A stretch of 61,985 nucleotides of DNA from Gnetum montanum (taxonomy: Eukaryota; Streptophyta; Gnetopsida; Gnetales; Gnetaceae). This document shows, one piece after another, positions 12,303 through 24,413 of this stretch. Below the pieces are notes generated by a model. The model saw only the letters and a program-made list of their open reading frames with translations. It was not told the origin of the DNA and did not search any database. Made by a program: the position numbers and the translations under genes. The stretch lies in NCBI GenBank assembly GCA_015680685.1, contig MNCI01002624.1, positions 163,683 through 225,667 of the forward strand, given 5' to 3'. Positions within the stretch are counted from its first letter, which is position 1; each line of letters begins with the position of its first letter.

Positions 12303-13238
12303 TAATGAGAGCTGTTACCTAAGCGGTTTATTCTAATTATTAGAGCAGTTACTCTAGTGGTTTATTCTAATTATTAGAGTAGTTACTCTAGCCATTTATT
12401 ATAATTATTAGAGTAGTTACTCTAGCAGTTTATTCTAATTATTAGAGTGATTGCTCCAAAGCCTATAAATACAGTGACCAAGTGCAAAATCGAAAAAAAA
12501 ATAAGTCTTTTAGTAGTTAAGTAGCAAAACTCTCATAGTCTATTTGAAAGTTAGAGTATTTTCCAAGTGCCTGCAGTAGGAGGTTTAAGTGTGGATCGAT
12601 CTTTATTTGAGCATTATGTACCTAAGCACACCTTGTGTATGTGAATAAAGACGAGCTCTTTGATTCATCCTTGCGGCACTTGAGAATTTTTTTCTTACAC
12701 ATTTCCTTCATTTTATTTTCTTATGCATTTATTTTATTTTATTTTATTTCATGCACTTTACATTTCTATTATTAGCACAACAATTCATTTTGATCAATTA
12801 AGAAAATTGTTAAATTACATAAGAGTGACCACTTCGAGCATGCGTGAAATGCTTGGTAACCTAGTAACAATTAGTGTTTGGTAATCCCAGTAGTGTTGCA
12901 CTGGTTTAGAATGTGTACATAAAGTGAGAATGAATGCTGGTGTTAGGATTATTTAGAACTTAGCTAATGAGTAGTTAAGTTAAATTAGTCACTTAGTTAC
13001 CTCTCTCCTTCCCTACTAGCGTAGGATATAAAAACATAAAAACTATAAAAATCATATGCCTCAAGCTTACTTAACCATACAATCATGACATATAAGTAAG
13101 CTTGGGAAGATAATGATCAACCAACCCATCATTGTTCCACAAGGGTGCATAAGAACTTAGTCCTTGGAATTTGACCAGATCGTGCATGAAACACTCATAT
13201 TCGTATGGTTGAGTGTAGGGGTAACTTGCCACTTATCA
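12303..13238 (+). repeat. 5' LTR of Ath1 (936 bp)
   Basis: Begins TAATGAGAG (ancestral TGATGAG) and ends TTATCA before the PBS. U3 has four 34-bp tandem units. CCTATAAATAC near 12469 is a TATA box, and AATAAAG near 12645 a poly(A) signal. R/U5 is shared with elements A, B, C and the solo LTR, but U3 is different. Confidence 0.9.
12325..12460 (+). repeat. 34-bp tandem repeat in Ath1 U3
   Basis: Four units beginning GTTTATTCTAATTATTAGAG, each followed by a T/C-rich tail ending CTCTAG. A similar set is at about 21440-21585 in the other LTR. Upstream tandem repeats of this kind often act as LTR enhancers (inference). Confidence 0.8.
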
Positions 13239-13239
13239 T

Positions 13240-13257
13240 TGGTGTCGTTGCCAGGGA
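13240..13257 (+). promoter_or_regulatory. Primer-binding site of Ath1
   Basis: TGGTGTCGTTGCCAGGGA, one base after the LTR. It is the tRNA-Asp-type site with three transitions. Confidence 0.85.
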
Positions 13258-13374
13258 CTTAATTGTTTGTGCACTAACTAAAACATAGGAAATAATTCAC
13301 ATCATTAGAACAAACCCTTAGGGTTTGTTAAGAAAATAATAAACAAGAATACATTGCACACTAAACAAACAAGT

Positions 13375-15335
13375 ATGTCTCCTTCTTCATACGAAAGTGC
13401 CTCACCACCTAGTTCTGAAACAGGAAACAATCCATGGCATAATACACATGATGTTGATCCACCAGTGCCTCAACAAGTTCAAGTAGTATATATTCATCCC
13501 GATGAGTATATACCAAACTTCACCTTTATCCTCCATCAAGACGAACAACTACATTGGTGAGCCTTAGAAGGTAACATAGTGTTAACACCTGATCATTCAG
13601 TCCCAAGCATGCTTCTTCATGCTCTCAGACGAATTGGCATACCACACTTACATGTAGAATACATTGTGCAAGACCATGACTTGAGAGAATACCATCCCAT
13701 AGAGGCACAACATCAAAGAGACTTGCAATAGAATAGACATCATAAGTCTTTGAAGGGTAAGTGGTCCTAGGATGCCCCACATGTCTTAAGTGAAAATGAG
13801 GGTGGTGAACCTGCCTCAAGCAGTCACCCATACAATGATGTTTCTCCCCTTGACTTTGGCCAAGGGGTTGTGTATGAGGATCTTCATTCCACTATTCATA
13901 GCCTAGGTTCTGCTACCATGGGTACAAAGGATCTGAAAAAGGGACATGAACTCATGATAAAGGTGGACATTTTGATCACAATCATGATAGGGGCCGAGAC
14001 AGTAGAAGAGAAGGTAGCAGACACCGTCATAGTGACGGTTCTCCTTCTTCTTCACCTTCATCATCTCCTTCATCCTCTCCTTCAATATCCATATGCATTC
14101 ATAAAGAAAAATACCATGGGGATAAAGGTAGGAAAAGTGGAAGTCATAGACGAAATAGCTAGGAAAGGGGATGAGGGCACTCTAGAGAGTCATGACATAA
14201 AAGAAGGAAGAGTAGGGAACAACGTAGGCATCATAAACGCCATGGATGAGATGATCACGATGAACCCCTACTCGCTACTTGAAGTATGTTAGACATAACT
14301 GAGGCTATTAGAATTCCAACAAGGCATCAGAAAGATAGTAGGATCAAGATATTAGATATGAACAACATCCCATGATTTGAAGGGAATGCGTGCATCTTAC
14401 AGAATATAGAGAACAAATGGAAAAAACTTAAGTTGTTCCCACAGACATTAGTTAAAGAAGTGGAAAGTTTGTACGAGTCTTTAGAACCAGAATCCATTCG
14501 TAGGTGGAGTACTATGTTAGAAGTATTTAATGACAAGTATCAAACATATTCTCGAGTGTCTAACTTGCAAAAGCAAATCCAAGGCTAGAAACAAGGAAGA
14601 CATGAACCCTTGGGTGCTATCATGACCGATACTATGCATTGTTGCATCGTTGTCCTAGCCATGGTTATTCGCAAAGGGATCAACTATGCCATCTCATGGA
14701 TGGGCTTAGGCATGAAATGAAAAGAACCCTAGGGACTTATGCCCAAGGGAGACTATCTGAGCTTAGGTCCATCAAATTCAAAGACTATTGGAGAAAGTTG
14801 CTAAGGAAGAAGGTGAGCTATGAAGAGAGAAAGTGCAAAAGAGTATAACCAAGATCCTTTCCTTCAAAAGAGGGGAGTAAGATTTTGTGAGGATGAAGAA
14901 GAGTCACCACTCGAAGAGATGGTGAATAGGAAAAATTTTCCTATCCAAAAGATGACATCTAAATTTTTGGCAAAGGTAGACCAAATGTGGGATTCCCTAG
15001 ACAATAGATTTCAAATTGTTCTTAAAAAGTAGAGGAGTCTAGAGAGTAAGGTAGTGAGAAAAGAAAAAAGAAAGAGGCTAAACATGTATGTAGCAAGGGT
15101 AAGGGAAAATTTGCCATCATTGAAGAGGTTGTGGATTTGGAAACAGACAATGATAGTGGATGTGAGATATATCAGTATGACCATCCTAAGGGATGTTGCC
15201 CTGTAATCTCACATCTGCAGGAGTCTGGGATGTATTCACTCAACCCACGATTAAATAAAAGACAAACACCCTGAAGGCTACCTTACCCTCAAGGTAACCC
15301 AAGACAGTTTCACCAACCTGTAACGTATTATCCTA
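13375..15335 (+). pseudogene. Gag of Ath1, broken
   Basis: The likely start is ATG 13375 (MSPSSYESASPPSSETG), 117 bases after the PBS; an earlier in-frame Met at 13354 has no counterpart in other copies. A basic RS/Ser-rich stretch (DRGRDSRREGSRHRHSDG, then SSSPSSSPSSS, about 13985-14085) follows. The Athila capsid blocks are near 14340-14850 (KLFPQTLVKEVESLYESLEP, RYYALLHRCPSHG). A decayed Cys/His knuckle (CEIYQYDHPKGCC, near 15163) comes last. Several stops and shifts divide the frame. The RS-rich stretch resembles the Ser-rich part of element A gag. Confidence 0.75.
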
Positions 15336-16154
15336 GTGGAACTCCACCACAATCGATTGAGCAATATCAATAGTGGAAATTCCCACAATCATGGAGAATG
15401 CCACCATCAAGGCAACAGTATCCTTACCAGTAACCTGACCCATATGGATGTTACGTGCAATAGCCAATCTTCCCACATGACTCCTCAACCTCACTACCAA
15501 GCCCACGAGTATTATTGGAATCCCTCTTCTAAAGGAAATATTCCACAATCATATCATCCTTCTCATTCAACCACATCTCTTCCACCAATAGGTCCACTAC
15601 CACCTGCTCCTGTGATGCAAGGTGAAATCCCTACCCAACCACAACAATGTAATTCCATGAGGGCTGTTAAATCTCAACCTAATGTTGGTTCCAACAACCA
15701 CATGAAGAAAAGACCTTTCTTTAGAACCAATAGTCAAACCAAGCCCTTGCAATCACAAGTGATTGATTCCTTAGACACCTCAGTATCCATCAAAACTTTG
15801 AAGCCCCCTTCAACCCAATCACCGCACTCAACACATATGATCATGCTAACACATGCCACCACCGATTCTATCAAAGCTAGCCATCTTCCTAGGAAATTCT
15901 CTGATCCTAGAAGTCCTTTGATATACTTACAAATCATTGGAAATGCACCATGCAAGGCTTTTTTAGATTTAGGTTCCAGTGTCAACTTGATTTCTCAAGA
16001 AATGTACAAGGCTTGGAACCTGCCTCCATTGAAAAAGAGTAACATCCATCTAGAGTTGGCCGACCAATCCATCACTATCCCATTGGGACTGGTGGAAGAC
16101 ATTGTTACCACTATTTATGGGTGGTCGTACCCAGATGACTTCCTAGTGATTTAG
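15336..16154 (+). pseudogene. Gag tail and aspartic protease of Ath1
   Basis: An open frame of 272 codons. The first two thirds is a Pro/Gln/His-rich linker. The protease begins near 15890, with AFLDLGSSVNLISQEMY (active-site Asp at about 15966, the DLGS variant usual in Athila) and LELADQSITIPLGLVEDI. A stop follows DDFLVI, where the family continues. The protease would cut the polyprotein. A minus-strand homologue lies at 61080-61620. Confidence 0.8.
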
Positions 16155-16619
16155 GTAAACAACCATAAGGGGGGACTTACCAATCATAATGGGAAGAGTA
16201 TGAATAAGCACCATCAACACATGGCTAGGAATCCATGATCTTTCCCTAGAAATATCAAAGGAAAATACATTCAGAAAGATCGAGAAGAAGAAAGTTTTGT
16301 GCATCGCATATAGTGACACAGGGTGTAATTGTGTGTAGAGGTCATAGTTTGTGCAAAGTTTAGAATTTCCTACATGCAATCATTATGCACAAGTGATTAA
16401 CATACAAAGATTCTTGTATGTAGTAGCCACATGACAGGAAGACACCCAGTGGCTTATAGCTGATCAAGAAATTAGTTCACTCATATGCATGGAACCAACT
16501 AAGGGTTTGACTTGTGCTTACATCGATAGCATAGACGCATTAGAGCAAGTCCACCACCAACTTCCAAGTCTTAACCTTGAAAATATCAACTAAGAAAAGT
16601 TTGAAATCCCTGAGAAATT

Positions 16620-17510
16620 TAAGTAGGAGCCCCTTGAGCTGAAACCATTGCCCACCAGTATGGAATACACATTCCTTAAAAATGGAAAACTGGTAATTAT
16701 CAGTGCTAAACTTGCTCCTCAATAGAAAGAAGAACTAATAAAGGTAATAAATAAATGGTTAGAATTCTTTGCTTGGTCATATTCCAAATTAACTGGAATA
16801 GATCCTAGGATATGCCAACATAGAATTTACACTGACCCCTCCATGAAGCCTCGAAGACAACCATAAAGATGATTGAACCCTAAGCTGAGGCAAGTAGTTA
16901 AGGAAGAAATTGAACAGCTTCTCAAGGCTAGGTTCATATACCTCATTGCTAATAGAAAATGGGTTAGCCCCTTAGTTATTATGCCTAAAAAGAGAGGAAA
17001 ATGGAGGATGTGCATAGATTTCATGCTACTAAATATGCCAACATTTAAAGATCACTTTCCATTACCATTTCTCGATCAAGTCTTAGACACCATTTTAGGG
17101 CATCGCTATTACATTTTTCTGGATGGATATAGCAGATATAATCAAATAAAAATAGCCCCAAAAGACCAAGCTAAGACTATGTTTACCAATCCTTGGGGAA
17201 TGTTCACATACAAAAAAATGTCATTTGGCTTGTGCAATGCCCTTGCAACATTTCAATGACTAGTTCTAAGAATATTCCAACAACAAATAGGGAATGGCAT
17301 GGAGGTCTTTATGGATGACTTCTCCACTTATGGAGAAAACTTTGATCCAGCCTTGGACTGGTTGAAGCAAGTGTTAAAAAGATGTGTAGAAACCAATTTG
17401 AGGCTCAATTAGCAAAAAAGCCATTTGATGGTCCAAGAAGGCGTAGTACTAGGGCACAAAATATCACACATAGGGATAGATGTAGACCTTGAGAAAATCA
17501 AAATTATCTA
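16620..17510 (+). pseudogene. Reverse transcriptase of Ath1
   Basis: The pre-RT segment EPLELKPLPTSMEYTFLK (16629) leads to NPKLRQVVKEEIEQLLKARF (16876), the PKKRGKWRMCIDF block, HYYIFLDGYSRYNQ-type motif A near 17110, MSFGLCNALATFQ, and the catalytic FMDD at 17308-17319. Motif order and FMDD are Athila-type. Stops interrupt it (for example after ATFQ at 17260). It would make DNA from the element RNA. Confidence 0.88.
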
Positions 17511-18110
17511 AGGAATTACCTGTCAATCAAAAACTATTAAAGATATTCGATCATTCCTTGGACATACTGGCTATTATAGGAGATTTATTGAGAAATTTTC
17601 AAAGGTTTCCAAACCATTAGTGGATTTAACTAAAAAGGCTGTACCTTTTGAGTGGACCAAGGAATGCGAATTAGCTTTCCAAACTCTAAAATAGAAGCTA
17701 GTAGAAACACCCATTCTACAAGCTCTTGACTGGTCCAAACTATTCCATATCATGACTGACATGTCCAACTATGCTTGAGGAGCCGTACTTACATAGTTAG
17801 ATGACCAGAAGCATCCTTATTACATCCACTATGCAAGTAGAAGTATTTCTAGTGTACAATTTAACTACACTACCACAAAGAAAGAATTAATGGCTATAGT
17901 GTTTTCACTAGAAAAGTTAGACACTATGTATTGGGATATAAACTATATACATACAGATCATAATGCAATCTAGTTCCTCATGAATAAGCCAATGGTAAGC
18001 TCTCGTATCATACAATGTCTTGTAATCTTACAAGAGTTTGATTTAACGATGATCGATCGCAAGGGCACCAAGAATGTAGTTGTTGATCATTTATCTTAGT
18101 TGTGATGGAA
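17511..18110 (+). pseudogene. RNase H of Ath1
   Basis: The connection segment SFLGHTGYYRRFIEKFSKV is followed by FEWTKECELAFQTLK. RNase H proper has HIMTDMSNYA (first acidic residue), YTTTKKELMAIVFSLEK and the HTDHNAI block near 17955, ending RKGTKNVVVDHLS. At least four stops interrupt it. It degrades the RNA strand during reverse transcription. Confidence 0.82.
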
Positions 18111-18279
18111 CAATAAATAGTATGAGTATCCAATTTTTGATCATTTCCCTAATGAATTACTCTTTGTTGGTGTAGTTAATAATCAATCACCCATGGAGAC
18201 AAACTGGTATAGTAGCATTCTTACCTATCTCCTTATCCAAACACCACAAGAGTTAAACCTTAAGAAGAAACAATATTTT

Positions 18280-19500
18280 CTTCACTAAGTGAAGTACTTT
18301 ATGGAGATCAATGGGTAACTTTACAAAGTGTGTCTTGATGGCTTGGTTTAATGGTGTGTTCCTGATATAGATCAATTGTAAGTTCTCCAAGATGCTCATG
18401 AGGGTCCTTGTAGGGGTCATTACGCTAGGAGATGAATGACCATCAAGATCCTGCTTGTAGGATATTATTGGCCTACATTATTTCGGGACTTCCATCGTTT
18501 TGTCCAATCTTGTGAGTGCTATCAATGTGATGGGCGAATGACTGCTAGAATGGAGGATCCACAAAAATGGATTCAATCGTTAGAACCCTTTGACATTTGG
18601 GGAATTGATTTTATGGAGCCCATTATACCAATGTCCAATGGAAAAGCTTATATTATTTTTGTCATTGATTACCTAACAAAATGGGCCAAAGCAGCTACTG
18701 TTAAAGATTGTACATCATCTACAGCTATGCAATTTGTTCAACAACAAATCATAAAAAGGTTTGGTGTGCCACATGCACTTATTTCAGACAATGGTACATA
18801 CTTCACAGGTGCAACTTTTCAGAAATTAATGCAATTCTTATGGGTTGAGCATAAATTGACTACACCATACCACCCCTAAGCAAACAATCAAGCAGAAGTC
18901 ACCAACAAGGATATTACAAAGATATTGATAAGAACCATTAGCAAGTCTAGGTGAGATTGGAGTACTAAAATGAATGATGCTCTTTGGGCATACCGCTCCA
19001 CATGGAAACTCTCTACAGGCTACTCTCCCTATGAGTTAGTATATGGTAAATTACCAATGCTTCCCACTCAAACTGAGCTCCGTACACTATCCATGACATG
19101 TGACCTCAACCTTGGCCTTGATCTAGCACAAAAATAATGGTTAGTAACCCTTAACTTGATAGATGAAAATCGATTAGCTACCCTGTCATCTAACAAATTA
19201 AACAAGGCCTTCAATAAACAATGTCATGACCTAAGAATTAGGAAAGTTAAATATCAACCAGGAAATAAGGTTCTCTACTGGAATCCCACACCTGTGCCAC
19301 AACGTACTAAATTTTAAACACTATGGGAAGGACCTTATATTATTTATGCAACTTTTCCTTTAGGGGCCATGACAATATACAAACTTGAGAGCTCAAATAA
19401 GAAACTTTTGATCAATGTGCAACGAACCAAACCTTTCCAAGAGCTTAGGACAGCTAGTACACATGCTAGCTCTCTTGATGGACAACCCCACTCACTATTT
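18280..19500 (+). pseudogene. Integrase of Ath1
   Basis: The zinc-binding part (ends CECYQCD near 18510-18535) is decayed. The core has WGIDFMEPI (first Asp), LISDNGTYFTG (second Asp) and ANNQAEVTNK (Glu), so all three catalytic acids remain. KYQPGNKVLYWNP and LWEGPYIIYATFPLGAMTIYK form the C-terminal DNA-binding part. Stops lie at about 18432, 18879, 18950, 19136 and 19316. Confidence 0.86.
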
Positions 19501-21409
19501 TGAATCTCCTCCTTCCAACTTAGTCGTGGGGGAGATGGCCACCTATGCTAACTATTCTAGACCCTCGATTCCTTTTAATTTTTGTTTTACAGATTTTTTA
19601 TTTTACACATTCTTTCAACTTTTCTTATTTTTGTTTTACACCATCGTTCATGTTTTTACTATTTCTTTGTTTTCTTGATTTACTTTTATTTGTCATCCAA
19701 TAAGTGCTCATGATGGTGGATTGAATTATATCATATTTATTGCTAATGTTTGGTTTTTACCTTTGAATTATGATGCTAATATTAAGGTATGGTCTCTTTT
19801 GGCTTGGAACTGTACAGTCCCCTTTTTCTAAGTAAACTTGTTAATGAATTGGTGGCTAGGTATTTTTCAAACCAAGGAAAGACTCAAAGGATGAAAAGGG
19901 TGTGACTTCAAGGGGATTTGATGCATTGGTGCTGGCCATTCTCTTGGGGTGCTTGGATGCTTTTTCTTGGGTTTTCATCCATTCTAACATTGTTCAAAAA
20001 TTGAGAAGCTGAGTGAATAAACATAAGTCTTTGCATGGTGTGGTTCTCACGCAAAAAAAGAGAGAGAGAGAGAGAAATAGAAAAGTTAGAATTCAAAGCA
20101 CACCCCTTAGACATAATAGAGAAATATGGGCTACAAGCACTGGTTATGGAACTGAAAAGACATGTTACCCATGCTTGAAGGTTCCCTCTAACTGAGGCCT
20201 TTTCTTGCTTCCTACTTCTCCATCTCGCTCTCCTCAGAATGGTGGTGACTCTTTGTGAAATCATTCTTGTTACTTCAAGTGAGTGGATTGGTCAAGTGTG
20301 TTGATGTGAGGTCACTAGATGTGGTTCATTTGATTCTGGATTTGGGATGAGTTCTACTCAGTCAAATTAACCATGAAATACACAAGGGACTTTACACAAC
20401 CTTATTCTTGGGATTCCATTCCATTCTCTCCTCTCCATCTTTTTTTCCATTTTTCCACCTCATTATCGGTTTTATCATTAGTCCATTTCTAGGTTCATGC
20501 ATTGTTTTTATTTCGTGAATTCTTATGGGTAAGTTTTCAACTCTTGCTTCTAAATGACATTCCTAGAGCCTACGGACTCTTTGGTTTGTGGGTTTGTCAA
20601 GGCATAAAGGGCATAAGCCTGCTTTGGGAAGTACCCATTGGCATTCCTTTTTGGTGAAATTATTAAGTTCTTTTTCTTAAACATTTCTTGTAATTAATCA
20701 TCTCTTGTTTCATCCCCATCCATGACATCCATTTTATTGGTGTTGCCATTGTTATTTTTTCCCATTTTTCTTGTTCCTCATATTTTTCCATCTTATAGCT
20801 ACTAGAGGTTCGCTCTTAGTCATGGGGGCCTTGGCACAAATTTTTTAATTTTTTTCATTTTACTAATTGCCTAACCCCTACACCTTGGGTAGTTGCTAAT
20901 GATAAACCTCCAAACTAGTTTCTACCATAACCACAACTTAGCCAATGCACTTCATATCGAGGCAAGGTATCAACTACATTGTGGATTATCTATCCTTGAT
21001 TCTTTGTGACTGTGTTGTGTGTGCAGATGGTGATCATACAAACAATGGACTGGGCTCGAAGGAAGCACTCAAGATGGACCTAAACTGGAGCATTTACGAA
21101 AGGAGCAAGTTTGGTGGCATGGCTATGAATAAACAACAGAAGGTGCAATCTCAGAATTGGCAGCAACATGCTCCATCTTCTTTCTCTCTCTCTTTTTCTC
21201 TTTAAGCTATCACATAAAGGCTTGGATGTCATTTATGTACAAGTGTTCACCTCAATGGTCATGAACACTAATGTTGTAATATGCTTATTGATCTGTCACT
21301 GGGCACGTTGAGTCTATCATCCCATTCCACCATCAGTTGTCAATTAGTCAATAATCCCATACCTTCCCAATATTTTGTAAGGAACTCAAGGATGAGTTTT
21401 CATTTAGTT
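19501..21409 (+). other. 3' non-coding region of Ath1
   Basis: Starts T-rich, as in other Athila elements after integrase. No env-position ORF like those of elements A-C is present. GTGTGCAG directly before an ATG at 21027 resembles the acceptor-ATG arrangement of those elements, but only about 18 codons follow before a stop. AG microsatellites are near 20053-20080 and CT-rich runs near 21180. The segment 20088-20165 reappears at 36978-37056. Confidence 0.6.
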
Positions 21410-21418
21410 GTGGGGGTA
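21410..21418 (+). promoter_or_regulatory. Polypurine tract of Ath1
   Basis: GTGGGGGTA directly before the 3' LTR, after a T-rich box, as in elements A, B and C. Confidence 0.8.
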
Positions 21419-22363
21419 TGATGAGAGCGGTTACACTAGTGGTTTATTCTAATTACTAGAGCAGTTACTCTAGCAATTTATTCTAATTATTAGAGAAGTT
21501 AGTTTAGTAGTTTATTCTAATTATTAGAGCAATTACTCTAGTGGTTTAATCTAATTATCAGAGTAGTTACTCTAATTATTAGAGTAGTTTCTCCCAAGCC
21601 TATAAATACAGTGCCCAGGTGCACAATTGAAAAGAAAGAAGTCTTTTAGCAGTCAAGTAGTAAAACTCTTGTAGTCTATTTGAAAGTTAGAGTATTTTCC
21701 AAGTGCCCATAGCAGGAGGTCTAAGTGTGGATGGATCTTTATTTGAGCATTTTGTACTTGAGCATACCTTGTGTATGACAATAAAGATGAGCTCTTTGAT
21801 TCATCCTTGCAGCACTTGAGATTTGTTTACTTACACATTTCTTTTATTTTATTTTCTTATACATTTATTTTATTTTATGCACTTTATATTTCTGTTATTA
21901 GCATAGTAATTCATTTTGATCAATTAAGAAAATTGTTAAATTACATAAGCACGACCACTTCGAGCATGCGTGTAATGCTTGGTAACCTAGTAACAATTAG
22001 CTTTTGGTAATCCCAGCAGTGTTGCACTAGTTCAAGATGTGTATAGCAAGTGGGAATGGATGCTGGTGTTAGGATTAGTTAGAACTTAGTTAATGAGTAG
22101 TTAAGTTAAATTATTCACTTAGTTACCTCTCTCCTTCCCTACTAGTGTAGGACATAAAATATAAAATCTATAAAAATCATATGCCTCAAGCTTACTTAAT
22201 CATACAATTGTGACATATAGGTAAGCTTGGGAAGACAATGATCAACCAACCCATCCTTTTTCTACAAGGGCACACAAGCACTTAGTCCTTGAAATTTGAT
22301 TGAATCATGCGTGAAATGCTCATATTCATACAGTTGAGTGTAGGCATACCTCATCGCTCATTA
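21419..22363 (+). repeat. 3' LTR of Ath1 (945 bp)
   Basis: Starts TGATGAGAGCGG and ends CTCATTA. It matches 12303-13238 along its length, including the 34-bp repeats, TATA box and U5. Divergence from its partner is visible but moderate. Confidence 0.9.
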
Positions 22364-22554
22364 GTGAGAATTAATAAATGGAAGGTTTGGATCCAAGAAT
22401 TTTGGAAACATTGGAGTTTTGTCATATCTGAACCAATGGGTATCTTTTGATATGGTGTTTGGAATGTATCCAATTTGGGATTCACACACTTAATTAAAGT
22501 AGGAATAATGGTTCAAATTATGAGATGTAGTCATGTGATAAGAAGTTGACCCAC

Positions 22555-24326
22555 TATGGCACCCGTGACCGTAAGATGGTATGCAAGGATCGATATGTCT
22601 TCTACGTGGCTATATTCATTGGGCTACATAGTTGTTGGAGTATCGATTGATGGCCTTGATAACATAACAAGAGACATTGGGTTTGAAGGAGGAGATGCAT
22701 CATAGTGTTGGACTTGTGCTAAGTTGGTGGATGTAGTGGTTTCAGAACCGTGTCGTCTTTTTCTATGGTCATACCTAAAGACAAGAAACTTTCAACACTG
22801 TGAAGGATTCCCACTATGATTGACAATAGCAACACAAGTAATGTTTGTGGGTTGATGCTGTGGTGCAAAACCTTTTGGTACTATTGGTGGTGATGTAGAA
22901 AGAGGTGAAGGATGAGAATATTAAGGTTGAGGAAAAGTGTAAGGCACATGAGGTGGTGATCATGTTAGATAGGATATGGGTTGATAGTATTTAGGAGAAT
23001 GATAACAATGTGGTGAGATAGAGGATGTTGACCCAATTGGGGAAATAGGATGCTGAACATGATAGGTGCTTGGGTTTGAATGGTATGAAGGGTGTGACTA
23101 GTTTGAGGGTGGCCTCCCCCACAACTGGGATTTTTGCCACTATGATTAAACATAGTGTTTTTGTACAAACTTTGGATGTATCATTCTACCCTAATGCTCA
23201 TGTAAATGTGACAAGATTGGGCATTAACCTTTGGGGTGATTGTACAGGCAAATGTTGCATTGATACATATGGTTAGCAATTGAGTTCTTATCCTTATTCT
23301 CCTCAACCCTTCTTTCCGATTCTCTAGTGGTATTATGTCCTATTTCTTGGTTTATCATGGTTCTACCTCTAATAAATTTGGCATATTCTCCACACTTTTC
23401 ATGTATCCATTCTATCATCTTATTGATCTTTGCCTCAATTTCATCTAGTGATTGTAGTATTGGCAAAGATGATTCCACCTCCTTGAGGTGAGTTGATTTC
23501 TCCTCTTCATGATCATGGACCTTTGCTAATTTGACATTTTGGTCCTATTGAAATTTCTCAACATTCTCCCATTTAGCTAACTCTCTTTCTTCTTTTGCTA
23601 CCGACTTAATAAGCTCTTGGAATTGGTGGGTTTGTACCTCGTATAGTTGACCTCAGGCATACATCCATAGGGTCTCCCTTGTTTCATTATTGATCCCATC
23701 TATGATGTGGTACATTAGCCTTTCCTTAGGGAATCCATGGCCTGGGCAATTGTTTAACAATGCATAATATCTTTCTAAGTCCATATCCAAGGTTTCATGT
23801 TGCCCTTGTTCCCATTCTTGGATTTGTTTCCTAAAGGATGACACTCTGGCATAGGTTTGATATCATTCAGTAAAGACTTCTACCATTTTTGGCCATCTAT
23901 GAATAGATTTTGGTTTTAAGGATCTGTACCATACTTTTGCTTGGCCAACGAGTGTCATAGGAAAGAGCTTAATATTTTTCCACCCATTATCAATATTGTT
24001 CCATACACAGGCATCATGGAAGGCTTGTAAATGATGTTGCAGATCTAAATCATAGCCTTCTAAAATTTTGGAAAAGTTGTTTAAATCAAACCTAGGTAGA
24101 CATCTTTCCTTGTGATGCCTATGAGATATTCAAATAGCCTCTTGTATATGCATTAGGCTCTTAGTGGCCAGCAGGGGTTCATTGTCACTAGGTAGATTAT
24201 GAGTTTGTAAGTTGGGATATATTTTCTTTGTTTATGTACATAGGATACCCCTACATTAGATTGAGTANGTTTTCTTTGTTTATGTACATAGGATACCCCT
24301 ACATTAGATTGAGTACTCCAAACTTC
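22555..24326 (-). pseudogene. Gag of element B, broken and cut by an N gap
   Basis: On the minus strand, SNVGVSYVHKQRK near 24240-24280 matches YVGVSYVHDH of element A. RYYALLNNCPGHGFPKERL (frame 23653-23844) is the Athila capsid block. QCNICLYNHPKG (about 23227-23265) is a zinc-knuckle remnant. The Pro/His-rich tail 22965-23168 matches the A tail. The N-terminus is lost in the gap at 24327. A stop or shift separates each block. Confidence 0.7.
24222..24315. other. 46-bp exact duplication around a single N (probable assembly artefact)
   Basis: The bases 24222-24267 and 24270-24315 are identical, separated by one N at 24268 and a G. It falls inside gag of element B and breaks its frame. Unmerged overlapping contig ends explain it better than biology. 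Confidence 0.8.
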
Positions 24327-24413
24327 NNNNNNNNNNNNNNNNNNNNNNNNNNNNNNNNNNNNNNNNNNNNNNNNNNNNNNNNNNNNNNNNNNNNNNNNNN
24401 NNNNNNNNNNNNN
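24327..24413. other. Assembly gap of 87 Ns
   Basis: It hides the start of gag, the PBS and the last bases of the LTR of element B. The other N run in the window is also exactly 87. Confidence 0.98.

Larger units (their letters stand above)
12303..22363 (+). mobile_element. Ath1: Athila-type gag-pol retrotransposon nested in element B
   Basis: Order: LTR 12303-13238, PBS 13240-13257, gag, protease, RT, RNase H, integrase, 1.9 kb non-coding, PPT, LTR 21419-22363. The flanks GAGAG (12298-12302) and GTGAG (22364-22368) are a 5-bp duplication with one change. The uninterrupted site exists in element A near 5070. Gag-pol carries many stops and a few shifts, mostly TGG to TAG/TGA and CAA to TAA. 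Domain order and motifs (protease DLGS, RT FMDD) are Athila-type. It is the only full-length pol-bearing member of its family in this window. Confidence 0.92.

Noticed and set aside
13870-14292. 140-codon open frame on the plus strand
   Set aside because: It is a shadow. The RS/Ser-rich gag of Ath1 is read in another frame over the same bases.
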